Shown here piece by piece: positions 1-7,845 of a stretch of DNA of 64,000 nt (position 1 is its first letter; each line of letters begins with the position of its first letter). This stretch comes from CAYQJS01 sp964417895. GTDB taxonomy: Bacteria > Chloroflexota > UBA6077 > SHYK01. The notes beneath the pieces were generated by a model. The model was not told where the DNA came from. It did not search any database and was given only the letters and a program-made list of their open reading frames with translations. Where the stretch lies: positions 1-64,000 of the forward strand of contig CAYQJS010000010.1 in NCBI GenBank assembly GCA_964417895.1. The letters are read 5' to 3'. Position numbers and translations under genes: made by a program.

Positions 1-78
1 GCATCACAACTGCTCGACAGACTTATGTATAACGATGAGCCCAGAGGGAGAGGGGCATCCGCCCCTGCCCCTTGTCCC

Positions 79-1800
79 CTAACGAACGTCCCACTCGTAA
101 GCGTTCCACATCTGGCTGGAGCGCGCCACTCGGTTCACGGCTACGTTGAGGAGACGGTTGCCGACCATCAACGGCTCCGTATCGTAGAAGAGGCCCATCA
201 CATTCAACTGGTCGGAGATGTGGTGGATGACGTCGCCGAGCGTCTGTATACGCTCCCGTTTGGGGATTGTGACGTAGTAGCGATCGAGGAGTGCGTCGAA
301 CTCGGGAACCATATAGCGGCCGTAGTTCGAGCCCACGTAGCCGGTCTCGGGAAGACGCGCCTCTGCGCTGTGCAGCCGCTGGAGACCCCGGATGTCATTG
401 GGGTTCTTCAGCATATCGAACGCCGGGTAGTTCGCTCGATACTCACGGTCGCGCTGCCGCTGGATCGGCACGATCACCTGGTCGACCGGCACCCCGGCCC
501 GCGTCCAGTAGTCGGCGACGGCCAGCAGCGTCGAGCGGTGAATGTCGTTGTCGCCCGTGGTTCGTACCTCGAGGGCCAGCCGCTGGCCGGCCGCGTCTCG
601 ATACGTCCCGTCCGGCGCTCTCGTATAGCCGAGCTCCGTGATGATCTGGGCAGTCCTGCGGGGGTCGTACTCATAGCGCACAACCCGGTCCTCGATCTCC
701 TGAAACTCGGCCTGGTTCGGGTTGAGGAAGCTGTGCCCCACAAACGAGAGCCCGCCCTCGAGCGTGTCCACCATCTGCTGTCGGTCGGTGGCGTGCAGCA
801 GAGCGCGCCGGAACTGCACGTTGGCGACGATGGCGGGGCTCGAGTTGAGAAACTGGGGATAGAGGACGATCCAGTTGTAGAGCCGGACTTCCATTCGACC
901 GTCGCGCCACTGGTCGCGGACCTGCATGGCCTGCTCCAGGGAGAGATTCCGGCCGATCGTGAGCTCGGCGGCCCCCGCGAGGATGTTGGCCCCCAGCGTG
1001 CTGGAGTCCGGGATGAACTTCAGCTCGAGGGTGTCGACTTTTGGCCGACCGAGCACGAAGTCGGCGTTGGCCTGGAGCAGCAGGTGGCTGCCCCGCACCC
1101 ACTCGCCCACCTTGTAAGGACCGAGGCCCACGTAGTCGACTCCCCAGTAGGGAAGCTGAATGAGCGAGGCTTTGTCGTCCAGGTAGGGCTTCTCAAGCAG
1201 ATGTCTGGGCAGAGGAAACGTATCGGCCGTTCCGAAGAGGATGTCCGCCTCGACGAACGGCCGGACCCATGTCACCCGAACGGTTCTCGGGTCCACGGCC
1301 TCCACCGTATCGACAGACCGGTAGGCGAGATAGAAGAAGTTGGGCAGGTCGCGGTCCTGGCCGACCTGGGCGGTAAAGACCAGGTCGTGGGCGGTGAGCG
1401 GCGTCCCGTCGTGCCAGCGCGCGCCCTCCCTGATCTTCCACGTGGTCTGCATGCGACCGTCCGGTGCCACGGTCCACAGCCCGTTCTCCAGGCTCGGCGC
1501 GGCTTCCGCCATGACCGGGCGGACGACGCCCTGGTTGTCGATCTGTGTGAGGCCGGCGTTGACCGTCTCCTCCAGCTCGGCCTGGCCCGGGATGGATCCG
1601 CCGCCGGCGGACGTGACCTTGACAGCGACCGTGGGCGGGTCGCCCATCAGGGCAGCGACGATGCGCTTTGGGGCAACCGTTGCCGCCGGCCCGGAGCGAT
1701 CGGCGTCGCGCGCCGCCGGTGGGGCCGCGCACGCGGCGACCAACAGTGCCAGCCCGGAGAGGAGCAGGCCAGTGGATGTTGGGGTCACGGTCACCCCCAC
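79..1800 (-). CDS. ABC transporter substrate-binding lipoprotein (SBP family 5, peptide/Ni type)
   Basis: Extracytoplasmic solute-binding protein of 573 aa, predicted to deliver a peptide-like ligand to an ABC importer. The N-terminus has a hydrophobic segment ending in a lipobox (LVAAC), with the lipidated Cys at residue 24. The family-5 signature WHDGTPLTAHD lies near residue 130 and the protein has the usual family length. It lies just downstream of a second SBP of the same length (1941-3662), so the two look like diverged tandem duplicates. No permease or ATPase genes are in view; they may lie beyond base 1 in the same direction. The ATG at 1800 abuts a C/G-rich repeat tract, so the exact start is uncertain. 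The ligand cannot be told from sequence. Confidence 0.9.
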   Translation of the reverse strand: MGVTVTPTSTGLLLSGLALLVAACAAPPAARDADRSGPAATVAPKRIVAALMGDPPTVAVKVTSAGGGSIPGQAELEETVNAGLTQIDNQGVVRPVMAEAAPSLENGLWTVAPDGRMQTTWKIREGARWHDGTPLTAHDLVFTAQVGQDRDLPNFFYLAYRSVDTVEAVDPRTVRVTWVRPFVEADILFGTADTFPLPRHLLEKPYLDDKASLIQLPYWGVDYVGLGPYKVGEWVRGSHLLLQANADFVLGRPKVDTLELKFIPDSSTLGANILAGAAELTIGRNLSLEQAMQVRDQWRDGRMEVRLYNWIVLYPQFLNSSPAIVANVQFRRALLHATDRQQMVDTLEGGLSFVGHSFLNPNQAEFQEIEDRVVRYEYDPRRTAQIITELGYTRAPDGTYRDAAGQRLALEVRTTGDNDIHRSTLLAVADYWTRAGVPVDQVIVPIQRQRDREYRANYPAFDMLKNPNDIRGLQRLHSAEARLPETGYVGSNYGRYMVPEFDALLDRYYVTIPKRERIQTLGDVIHHISDQLNVMGLFYDTEPLMVGNRLLNVAVNRVARSSQMWNAYEWDVR

Positions 1801-1912
1801 CCCAACCCTCCCCCGTCGAGGGGGAGGGGGAGAACTGGCTCCCTCCTCCCTTGCGCGGGGAGGGGGAGAACTCGTTCCCTCCCCCCTTGCGGGGGAGGGT
1901 TAGGGAGGGGGG
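1795..1912. repeat. G/C-rich tandem palindromic repeat (PLPL-type)
   Basis: About 118 bp of alternating C-runs and G-runs (units like CCCTCCCCC...GGGGGAGGG, about three copies) between the two SBP genes. Each unit can fold back on itself. Related units recur at 4849-4888, 6060-6200 and around 28020-28055. Confidence 0.75.
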
Positions 1913-1940
1913 TAACGCCCAAGCTCATGCGAACCGACTC

Positions 1941-3662
1941 CTACCTCAGCTCCCACAGGTGCACGTTCCAGGCCGTGACACGCTGCGTCGGCAGCACGCC
2001 GGTTATCCCGCGCACCTCTTTCTTGGTCGTTGAGACGTCCGAGCTGTAGCTGAGGGGCAGGAAGAGCATCTGGTCGAGGACGATCTTTACCAGATCCGCC
2101 GCGATCTGGTCGCGTTCCGAGGTGTTGATGGTGCTGAACAGGCGGGTGTAGAGCTGATCGAAAGCGGGGTTGGTGTAGCCGCCGATATTGGCACCACGCC
2201 AGCGCGTGGCCTCGGACCTGATCTCGCTGGTGATGTAGCCCTGGAAAGACCGGTAACTCAAGTCCGAGCTGGTCAGGTTCAGGCCCTGCAGCCTACCGCG
2301 GACCTGGTCCTTGTCCATGGTGCCCGTGATGATGACGTTGCTGGGGTCCAGACCGGCGGTCTTCCACTGGCTCTCGATGGCCAGCATCTCCTGCACGTTG
2401 GAGTTGATGTCGCCCGTTGCCGACAGCTCGATGGCAAACGGCTGGCCGCTCTGCGTCCGGTAGGTGCCGTCGGCGCCTCGCACCAGCCCCGTCTCCGCCA
2501 GGAGCCGGTGCGCCAGGGCCGCGTCGTAGCCGAGTGTCGGCAAGCCCCGCTGCTGCGCGAGGCGATAGGCGGGATCCTGTCGTGGGAGCGCGATGTTGTC
2601 CACGGACGAGAGCCCGTTCTGGATGGTGTCGACGATGCTCTGGCGGTCGATCAGGTGGGCCAGGGCCTGGCGGACCCGCACGTCCTGCGCCCACGGCGCC
2701 GTGGTGTCGCGCCACTGCCAGTCGCCGTGGCGCAGCTTGTTGTTGCTCAGGAGGACGCTGCCGGCGCCTGTAGCCTCCCACTGCGTCTTGAGGACGTGGG
2801 CCTCCTCTTCCTTGAGTGAGCCGACGGGCACCACATCCACATCCCCAGCCATGATGGCAACGAGGAGCGCCCTCGTGTCGCCGAGGTAGCGTATGCTGAC
2901 GCGGTCGATCTTCGGCCGGCCCAGGAAGTAGCCGTCATAGGCTTCTGCTTCGATGTAGCTGCCGCGCAGCCAATCGCGCATTTTGTACGGACCGAGGCCG
3001 ATCCACTCCTCGGCCCAGTAGGAGCTGTTAGCGAAGGCTTGCTTGTCGCCCGCCTCGTAGAGCGGAGCGAAGCGGTGCCGCGGGATGGGGACGAGGGTCT
3101 CCAGCCCCATGGCGTTGGCGTAGATATAGGTGTTCCGCCAGCGCACCACCAGGGTGTTCGCATCGGGCGCGGTCACGTCGGCGATCTGCCTGAGGACCCC
3201 GGTGCCGAGTGCAAGCTCCGGGTCGATGGCAACCCTGTAGCCCAGCACGACGTCGTCGGCTGAGAGCGGCATGCCGTCGTGCCAGCGCACGTCGGAGCGG
3301 AGCTTCCAGGTCACTTCCATGCGGCCGTCGGGCAGCACCTGCCAATCGCCGTTCTCGATGGTGGGAACGCGCTCCGCGATGCGGGGCTGAAGCGTAGCGT
3401 TGTCGTCGTAGTAGGTCAGGGGCGCGTGGAGCATGAACCTGGGCTCGGACGCGCCGGCGCTCAGGCTGCCGAAAGCCAGGCCGAACTCCTTCGGCTCGGC
3501 GTCGGAGGCGATCCCGATCTTGAGGACCTTGGGAGCGGACGAGGCGGCCGACGCCTCCTCCCGCCGTGTGGCTCCCGGCGCGGCCGGCGCGCAGGAGGCC
3601 AGCAGTATCGCCAGGCTGGCAAACATCGTTAGTGCAAACGCTGGATACACAGGCTTAATCAT
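1941..3662 (-). CDS. ABC transporter substrate-binding lipoprotein (SBP family 5), second copy
   Basis: 573-aa lipoprotein with signal peptide and lipobox (LLASC, Cys 24), followed by a Ser/Ala-rich linker and the family-5 binding fold (WHDGMPLSADD near residue 130). It aligns end to end with the protein at 79-1800 but differs at many positions, so the duplication is old or the copies bind different ligands. The ATG at 3662 has a strong GGAGGAGA ribosome-binding site, which supports the start. It is probably first in a minus-strand transport operon. Confidence 0.9.
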   Translation of the reverse strand: MIKPVYPAFALTMFASLAILLASCAPAAPGATRREEASAASSAPKVLKIGIASDAEPKEFGLAFGSLSAGASEPRFMLHAPLTYYDDNATLQPRIAERVPTIENGDWQVLPDGRMEVTWKLRSDVRWHDGMPLSADDVVLGYRVAIDPELALGTGVLRQIADVTAPDANTLVVRWRNTYIYANAMGLETLVPIPRHRFAPLYEAGDKQAFANSSYWAEEWIGLGPYKMRDWLRGSYIEAEAYDGYFLGRPKIDRVSIRYLGDTRALLVAIMAGDVDVVPVGSLKEEEAHVLKTQWEATGAGSVLLSNNKLRHGDWQWRDTTAPWAQDVRVRQALAHLIDRQSIVDTIQNGLSSVDNIALPRQDPAYRLAQQRGLPTLGYDAALAHRLLAETGLVRGADGTYRTQSGQPFAIELSATGDINSNVQEMLAIESQWKTAGLDPSNVIITGTMDKDQVRGRLQGLNLTSSDLSYRSFQGYITSEIRSEATRWRGANIGGYTNPAFDQLYTRLFSTINTSERDQIAADLVKIVLDQMLFLPLSYSSDVSTTKKEVRGITGVLPTQRVTAWNVHLWELR

Positions 3663-3897
3663 CGATCTCCTCCGTCCACATCCTACCCCGGCATGATCGG
3701 GCGCTATCGCTGGCGAAGGTCAGTTCCGCTTGCGCCAGAGCCGCGGCCTGCCCCGGGTCCGCGACTTACGGCCGCATTGTACCGCGCGTGGGCGAGGTGG
3801 CGGGCGAACTCTCAGACTTCACCGTGAGGCGCCGATGGAGGACGCCTCCGGCTCCGAAGGCGGAGAGGTGCGGACCGCTTGCTTGATCAAGCCTCCA

Positions 3898-3934
3898 AGG
3901 GATATCCTTTCTCGATATCTTGACAGGATATTCG
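3898..3934. promoter_or_regulatory. Candidate operator of the toxin-antitoxin pair (GATATC repeats)
   Basis: Three GATATC-like motifs (palindromic GGATATCC, then GATATC, then GGATAT) lie within 37 bp just upstream of the antitoxin start. RHH antitoxins usually bind such short repeated palindromes to repress their own operon. The rest of 3663-3897 holds nothing recognisable. The binding role is inference. Confidence 0.4.
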
Positions 3935-3946
3935 ATGAGGATCGCG

Positions 3947-4186
3947 ATGGGAGCCATCTCGCTGAACCTACCGGAAGTCCTCTTGAAAGCCAGCGGCGAG
4001 TATGCCCGGGTGCTGCGTTTGTCAAGGGCGGAGTACATTCGGCGCGCTATCGAGCAGATGAACCGGGAGACACGAGCCCAGTTGCGGGCCAGGCGCCTGG
4101 CAGAGGTCTCCAGCCGCGTTCGCGACGAGAGCATGCGGGTGAACGCAGAGTTCGCGGTGATCGAGGGTGAGCCCGACGCCCGATAG
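3947..4186 (+). CDS. MazE/CopG-like ribbon-helix-helix antitoxin
   Basis: 79-aa basic protein. The first ~45 residues read as a ribbon-helix-helix fold (strand ISLNLP, then two helices including LSRAEYIRRAIEQM), and the C-terminal half is helical and charged, as in toxin-wrapping antitoxin tails. The ATG at 3947 is preceded by AGGA at a 6-nt spacing; ATG 3935 and TTG 3920 are possible upstream starts. It overlaps the downstream MazF-like toxin gene by 20 bp, which is typical of co-translated toxin-antitoxin pairs. Confidence 0.75.
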   Translation: MGAISLNLPEVLLKASGEYARVLRLSRAEYIRRAIEQMNRETRAQLRARRLAEVSSRVRDESMRVNAEFAVIEGEPDAR

Positions 4187-4520
4187 GGGCGAGATCTGGC
4201 TGGCGAACCTAGACCCGCAGCAGGGCACCGAGCCTGGCAAGACCCGGCCTGTGCTCATCGTGCAGGCGCAGCCACTGCTGGATGCCGCCCATCCATCCAC
4301 CCTCATCATTCCCCTGACCACCAACCTCGTGGACGATGCCGAGCCCTTGCGCGTCCGCGTCCCGGTATCGGGCCGCCTTCGGCACGCGTCGGACCTCCTC
4401 ATCGACCAGCTGCGCGCCATCGAAAACCGCCGCCTCGTCGCGCCGCTCGCTCGGCTCCCCGCCGATCTTCTGGCTCGGGTTGGCCAGGCAATGCGCGAGG
4501 TGCTGGAGATCGAGGAGTGA
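4167..4520 (+). CDS. MazF/PemK-family endoribonuclease toxin
   Basis: 117-aa protein with the MazF/PemK N-terminal signature RGEIWLANLDPQQGTEPGK and the following TRPVLIV strand, then the conserved 'IIPLTTN' strand and 'DLLIDQLRAI' segment. Members cleave mRNA at short motifs and are neutralised by the upstream antitoxin. It starts at GTG 4167 inside the antitoxin gene. It ends 103 bp before the trpS promoter, so it is a separate transcription unit. Full length and apparently intact. Confidence 0.88.
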   Translation: MSPTPDRGEIWLANLDPQQGTEPGKTRPVLIVQAQPLLDAAHPSTLIIPLTTNLVDDAEPLRVRVPVSGRLRHASDLLIDQLRAIENRRLVAPLARLPADLLARVGQAMREVLEIEE

Positions 4521-4623
4521 AAGGCGCTGCACTGGATCCGACCGTGACCATAGGCAAGGCAGGCGTCCGCCATCTCGTTACGGATCTGGTCATCGCGATG
4601 TCGTAAGATGACGAGGCTTATGT

Positions 4624-4653
4624 TTGACAGAACTACGTCCCACTCCCGATAAT
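4624..4653 (+). promoter_or_regulatory. sigma-70-type promoter of the trpS-trp operon
   Basis: Perfect -35 TTGACA (4624-4629), an 18-bp spacer, then -10 GATAAT (4648-4653). Transcription would start near 4660, just ahead of T-box stem I. Confidence 0.75.
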
Positions 4654-4848
4654 CTCCTCAACTTCATATCGAAAGACTGCGAAGAGAGCGAGTACGCGGC
4701 GCGCGCCGCGCAGCGAGTCGGGTACGGTGCGAGCCGACCGAAGCGGCGCCGCGGAATGGGTCTCGGAGTCGCAGCCCGAACAATCCAAACGGATTCAGTA
4801 GGCGCTGCCGGAGTCGCAACCGTTATCTGTGCGGGCCGACGCCCTCAC

Positions 4849-4888
4849 CCTAACCCTCTCCCAGGGGGAGAGGGGACTGGTCTGAGGG
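4849..4888. repeat. PLPL-type repeat hairpin inside the T-box linker
   Basis: C-rich arm CCTCACCC...CTCTCCC facing G-rich arm GGGGGAGAGGGG...GAGG, the same type as at 1795-1912 and 6060-6200. It sits where T-box RNAs carry stem III. Confidence 0.6.
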
Positions 4889-4944
4889 CGGCGGATTGAG
4901 GGCCCTGACGAGTCGGGGCCGAATTAGGGTGGTACCACGAGTTG

Positions 4945-4976
4945 AACCCTCGTCCCTTCACGGGCGAGGGTTTTTT
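4945..4976 (+). terminator. Intrinsic terminator of the T-box (attenuator)
   Basis: GC-rich stem AACCCTCG...CGAGGGTT with an inner CCC/GGG extension, followed by TTTTTT. Its 5' strand overlaps the antiterminator partner, so the two folds exclude each other. Confidence 0.9.
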
Positions 4977-5053
4977 GTTGGGATAGGCCCCCTCCCCAAA
5001 CCCATCCCCCAATGCTGGGGGATGGGCAAACGGGGCCCGGAGGACGCAGCGCA

Positions 5054-6250
5054 ATGGCGAAGGGAAGATTGCTGACGGGCGACCGCCCCACAGGGCCGCT
5101 CCACCTCGGCCATTACGTGGGCTCGCTCGAGAACCGCCTGCGCCTCCAGGATGAGTACGAGTGTTTTTTTATCATCGCCGACTTCCACGTCCTCACCACC
5201 GCCTACGAGGACCCCTCGCCCGTCCGCGCCAACGTGCGCGAGCTGGTGCTCGACTATCTCAGCGTGGGCATCGATCCTGAGCGGTGCACCATCTACCTCC
5301 AATCCCTGGTCCCCGAGGTGGCGGAGATCGCCCTGCTCTTCGGCATGCTGGTGTCGGTGCCTCGCCTGCAGCGGATCCCCACGCTGAAAGAGGTCATGCG
5401 CGACCTCAAGCTGGAGACCGCGTCGCTGGGGCTTCTCTCCTACCCGGTGCTTCAATCCGCCGACATCCTCATGGTCAGGGGCGAGGTCGTGCCGGTCGGC
5501 AAGGACCAGGTCTCCCACGTCGAGCTGACGCGGGAGATCGCTCGTCGCTTCAATAGCCTGTATGGGAGCGTCTTCCCCGAGCCACAGGCCCTCGTCGGGC
5601 GCGTGCCAACCCTTCCCGGCATCGATGGCAAGGCGAAGATGAGCAAGTCGGTGGGCAACGCCATCGCTCTCTCCGATGACGAGCGCACGGTGGAGCGGCG
5701 CGTCATGAGCATGTACACCGATCCGACCCGGATCCACGCCACGGACCCGGGACACCTCCGCGGCAACCCCGTATTCGCCTACCACGACGCCTTCAATCCG
5801 GACGCGGCCGAGGTCGCCAGCCTGAAGCGGCGCTATCGAGCCGGGCGTGTGGGCGACGTGGAGGTGAAACGGAAGCTGGCGCACGCCCTCAACGAGTTCC
5901 TGGCCCCCATTCGCACGCGGCGTCACGAGTACGCCGCCGACCCGACGCTGGTGGACAGGATCATCATCGAGGGAAGCGAGCAGGCTCGCGCCGAGGCTGC
6001 GGATACGCTCAGCGCCATGCGCCGGGCGATGCGTCTGGACTACTACATTGATCCCCTCCCCCCACCGAACCCCCCATCCCAACCTTCCCCCGCAAGGGGG
6101 GAAGGAGTGGCTCCCACAGCGGGGGAAGGAGTGGCTCCCACAGCGGGGGAAGGAGCGGCGCCTTCAAGGGGGGAGGGAGTGGATACCCAACCTTCGCCGG
6201 TAACGGGGCAGGGTGCCGGAGCTCGACCCCCGTCACGGAGGCCCATGTGA
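5054..6250 (+). CDS. trpS: Tryptophanyl-tRNA synthetase with repeat-encoded C-terminal tail
   Basis: Class I synthetase that charges tRNA-Trp. The HIGH motif appears as HLGH (residues 17-20) and the KMSKS loop as KMSKS near residue 195. The ATG at 5054 was chosen because the protein core begins there (MAKGRLLTGDRPTG) and CGGAGGA precedes it. The catalytic protein ends near residue 333. The last ~60 residues come from a C/G-rich repeat and read as EGVAPTAG-type octapeptides, unlikely to be part of the fold. The gene is first after the T-box and its stop overlaps the trpE start (GTGA). Confidence 0.95.
   Translation: MAKGRLLTGDRPTGPLHLGHYVGSLENRLRLQDEYECFFIIADFHVLTTAYEDPSPVRANVRELVLDYLSVGIDPERCTIYLQSLVPEVAEIALLFGMLVSVPRLQRIPTLKEVMRDLKLETASLGLLSYPVLQSADILMVRGEVVPVGKDQVSHVELTREIARRFNSLYGSVFPEPQALVGRVPTLPGIDGKAKMSKSVGNAIALSDDERTVERRVMSMYTDPTRIHATDPGHLRGNPVFAYHDAFNPDAAEVASLKRRYRAGRVGDVEVKRKLAHALNEFLAPIRTRRHEYAADPTLVDRIIIEGSEQARAEAADTLSAMRRAMRLDYYIDPLPPPNPPSQPSPARGEGVAPTAGEGVAPTAGEGAAPSRGEGVDTQPSPVTGQGAGARPPSRRPM
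6060..6200. repeat. 24-bp tandem repeat (PLPL-type) within the 3' end of trpS
   Basis: Units of about 24 bp (GGGGGAAGGAGTGGCTCCCA plus ACAGC) repeat two to three times with degenerate flanks. Each unit is a multiple of 3, so it is read as a repeating 8-residue peptide in the TrpS tail. Confidence 0.8.
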
Positions 6251-7845
6251 CCCCTGGCCCTCAGCCCCTGACCCCCGCCCCCCGGCCCCTGGCCCCCGAC
6301 CCCCGACCCCCCCAGCGGGGCGTGTATTCACCTTCGCTGGCGGATGCCCTGGCGCAGCGCCAGGTGGGGCGGCTCCTGCCCGTGTACAGGGAATGCCTAG
6401 CCGACACCGAGACCCCCGTATCGGCCTACGTCAAGCTCCGCAAAGCGGGTCCAAGCTTCCTGCTCGAAAGCGTGGAGGGTGGCGAGCGCCAGGGCCGGTA
6501 CTCCATCGTCGCCACGGGCGCGACCGAGACATTGCGCTTCGTTGGGGACACTGCCGAGCATCGATCGGGCGACGAGACCCGGCAGCTTTCCTGCACGGAT
6601 CCCCTCGATCTCATCGACCGCTTGATGCGCGAGCGGGTCGCGGTGCGAATCGACGGGCTGCCTCGCTTTCACGGCGGGGCCATCGGCTTCCTGGGCTACG
6701 ACGTTATCCGCAGCTACGAAGGCGTTGGTCCGAAGCTGTCGGAGCCGTACGACCTGCCGCTGGGCCATTTCGCCTTCTGCGATACCCTGGTCGTCTTCGA
6801 CCACGTCAAGCACACCATAAAGGTCGTAGCTCACGCCCGCCTCGGGGGCGACGTGGAAGCGGAGTATCGCGCGGCGACTGCCCGCATCGACGAGGTGGTC
6901 GATCGGCTACGGGGCGCACAGCACCTCGCCGTCGCCGACTCGATGGTGGCCGACGTGCCGCCGTCGCCGACCGGCGCGCCGCTCCCGGCCAGCAATATGA
7001 CGAAGGAGCACTACGAGGCCATGGTGCGCGCGGCCAAGGAGTACATCCTCGCCGGCGACATCTTCCAGGTTGTCCTATCGCAGCGCTTCTCGCTTCCCAC
7101 CCGCGCCTCGGCGCTCGCTATCTACCGCGCGCTGCGCCTGGTCAATCCGTCGCCCTACATGTACCTGCTGGACTTCGGCGACTACCAGCTGGTTGGCTCC
7201 TCGCCCGAGCTGCTCGTCCTCGTCGACGACGGTCTGGTCTCCTACCACCCCATCGCCGGATCGCGGCCCCGCGGCGCCACGCCCGACGAGGACGCGCGCC
7301 TGGAGCGCGAGCTGTTGGCCAGCGACAAGGAGCGGGCGGAGCACGTCATGCTGGTGGACCTGGGGCGGAACGACGTCGGCCGCGTCTGTGTGCCCGGGAC
7401 CGTGCGCGTCGATGACCTTATGTCAATCTAACGCTACTCCCATGTAATGCACATCGTGTCCAACGTGACGGGTAGGCTGCGGGCAGACGTGCGCCCGATC
7501 GACGCGCTGCGGTCGTGCTTCCCGGCGGGCACCGTGTCCGGCGCGCCCAAGATTCGCGCCATGCAGATCATTTCCGAGCTCGAGCCCGACGGGCGCGGCG
7601 CCTACGCGGGCGCCATCGGCTATTTTGGCTACAACGGCAACCTGGAGACGGCCATCACCATCCGGACCGCCGTCGTGAAGGACGGTGTGGCCCACGTCCA
7701 GGCCGGTGGAGGCATCGTCGCCGACTCCGACCCGTCCGCCGAGTGGCAGGAGTCCGTATCCAAGGCCCAGGCTTTGATCAGTAGCGTCCGGCTCGCCGAC
7801 GAGTTGGCCGAGCGCACCCGGGAGCTGGCGAGGTCGGCTCCATGA
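6247..7845 (+). pseudogene. trpE: Anthranilate synthase component I, interrupted by an in-frame TAA
   Basis: Chorismate-utilising large subunit; with TrpG it makes anthranilate. The two halves (6247-7431 and 7432-7845) are in the same reading frame and together give a full-length 532-residue protein. At codon 395 (7429-7431) TAA stands where the family has an acidic residue before RYSHVMH, so one base change (GAA to TAA) would explain it. The 137 residues after the stop carry RYSHVMH, GTVSGAPK and GGGIVADSD, needed for chorismate and Mg2+ binding, so the truncated product should be inactive. The first ~25 residues are repeat-encoded; GTG 6322 is an alternative start. Whether the stop is real cannot be judged here. 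Confidence 0.9.
6248..6313. repeat. Heptanucleotide tandem repeat at the 5' end of trpE
   Basis: Degenerate 7-8 bp units such as CCCCCGA and CCCCTGG. Read in frame they give the Pro-rich N-terminus of TrpE. Confidence 0.75.

Larger units (their letters stand above)
4660..4976 (+). ncRNA. T-box riboswitch, tRNA-Trp specific
   Basis: Leader RNA that senses uncharged tRNA and controls the downstream trpS-trp genes. The core T-box sequence AGGGTGGTACCACG is at 4926-4939. The antiterminator forms by AGGG (4926-4929) pairing with CCCT (4954-4957) and CACGAG pairing with CTCGT. Stem I is recognisable by the AGTA motif on the 5' side (about 4690) and by GAA followed by the specifier TGG (4757-4759) on the 3' side; the base helix is GAGA with TCTC. 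TGG is the Trp codon, matching the first gene, trpS. The tRNA-end bulge is TGGT, which predicts an A discriminator base. A repeat hairpin (4849-4888) occupies the linker. Confidence 0.93.

Noticed and set aside
25..2049. Long open frame on the plus strand opposite the first SBP gene
   Set aside because: It is the mirror of a well-supported lipoprotein gene in GC-rich DNA, has no recognisable domain and runs through the repeat tract.
3919..3925. TTGACA as a -35 box for the toxin-antitoxin genes
   Set aside because: A matching -10 would fall past the antitoxin start codon and none is seen there.
7447..7845. A separate chorismate-binding protein starting at ATG 7447
   Set aside because: It is in the same frame as the upstream trpE half and is simply the C-terminal third of TrpE after the TAA.
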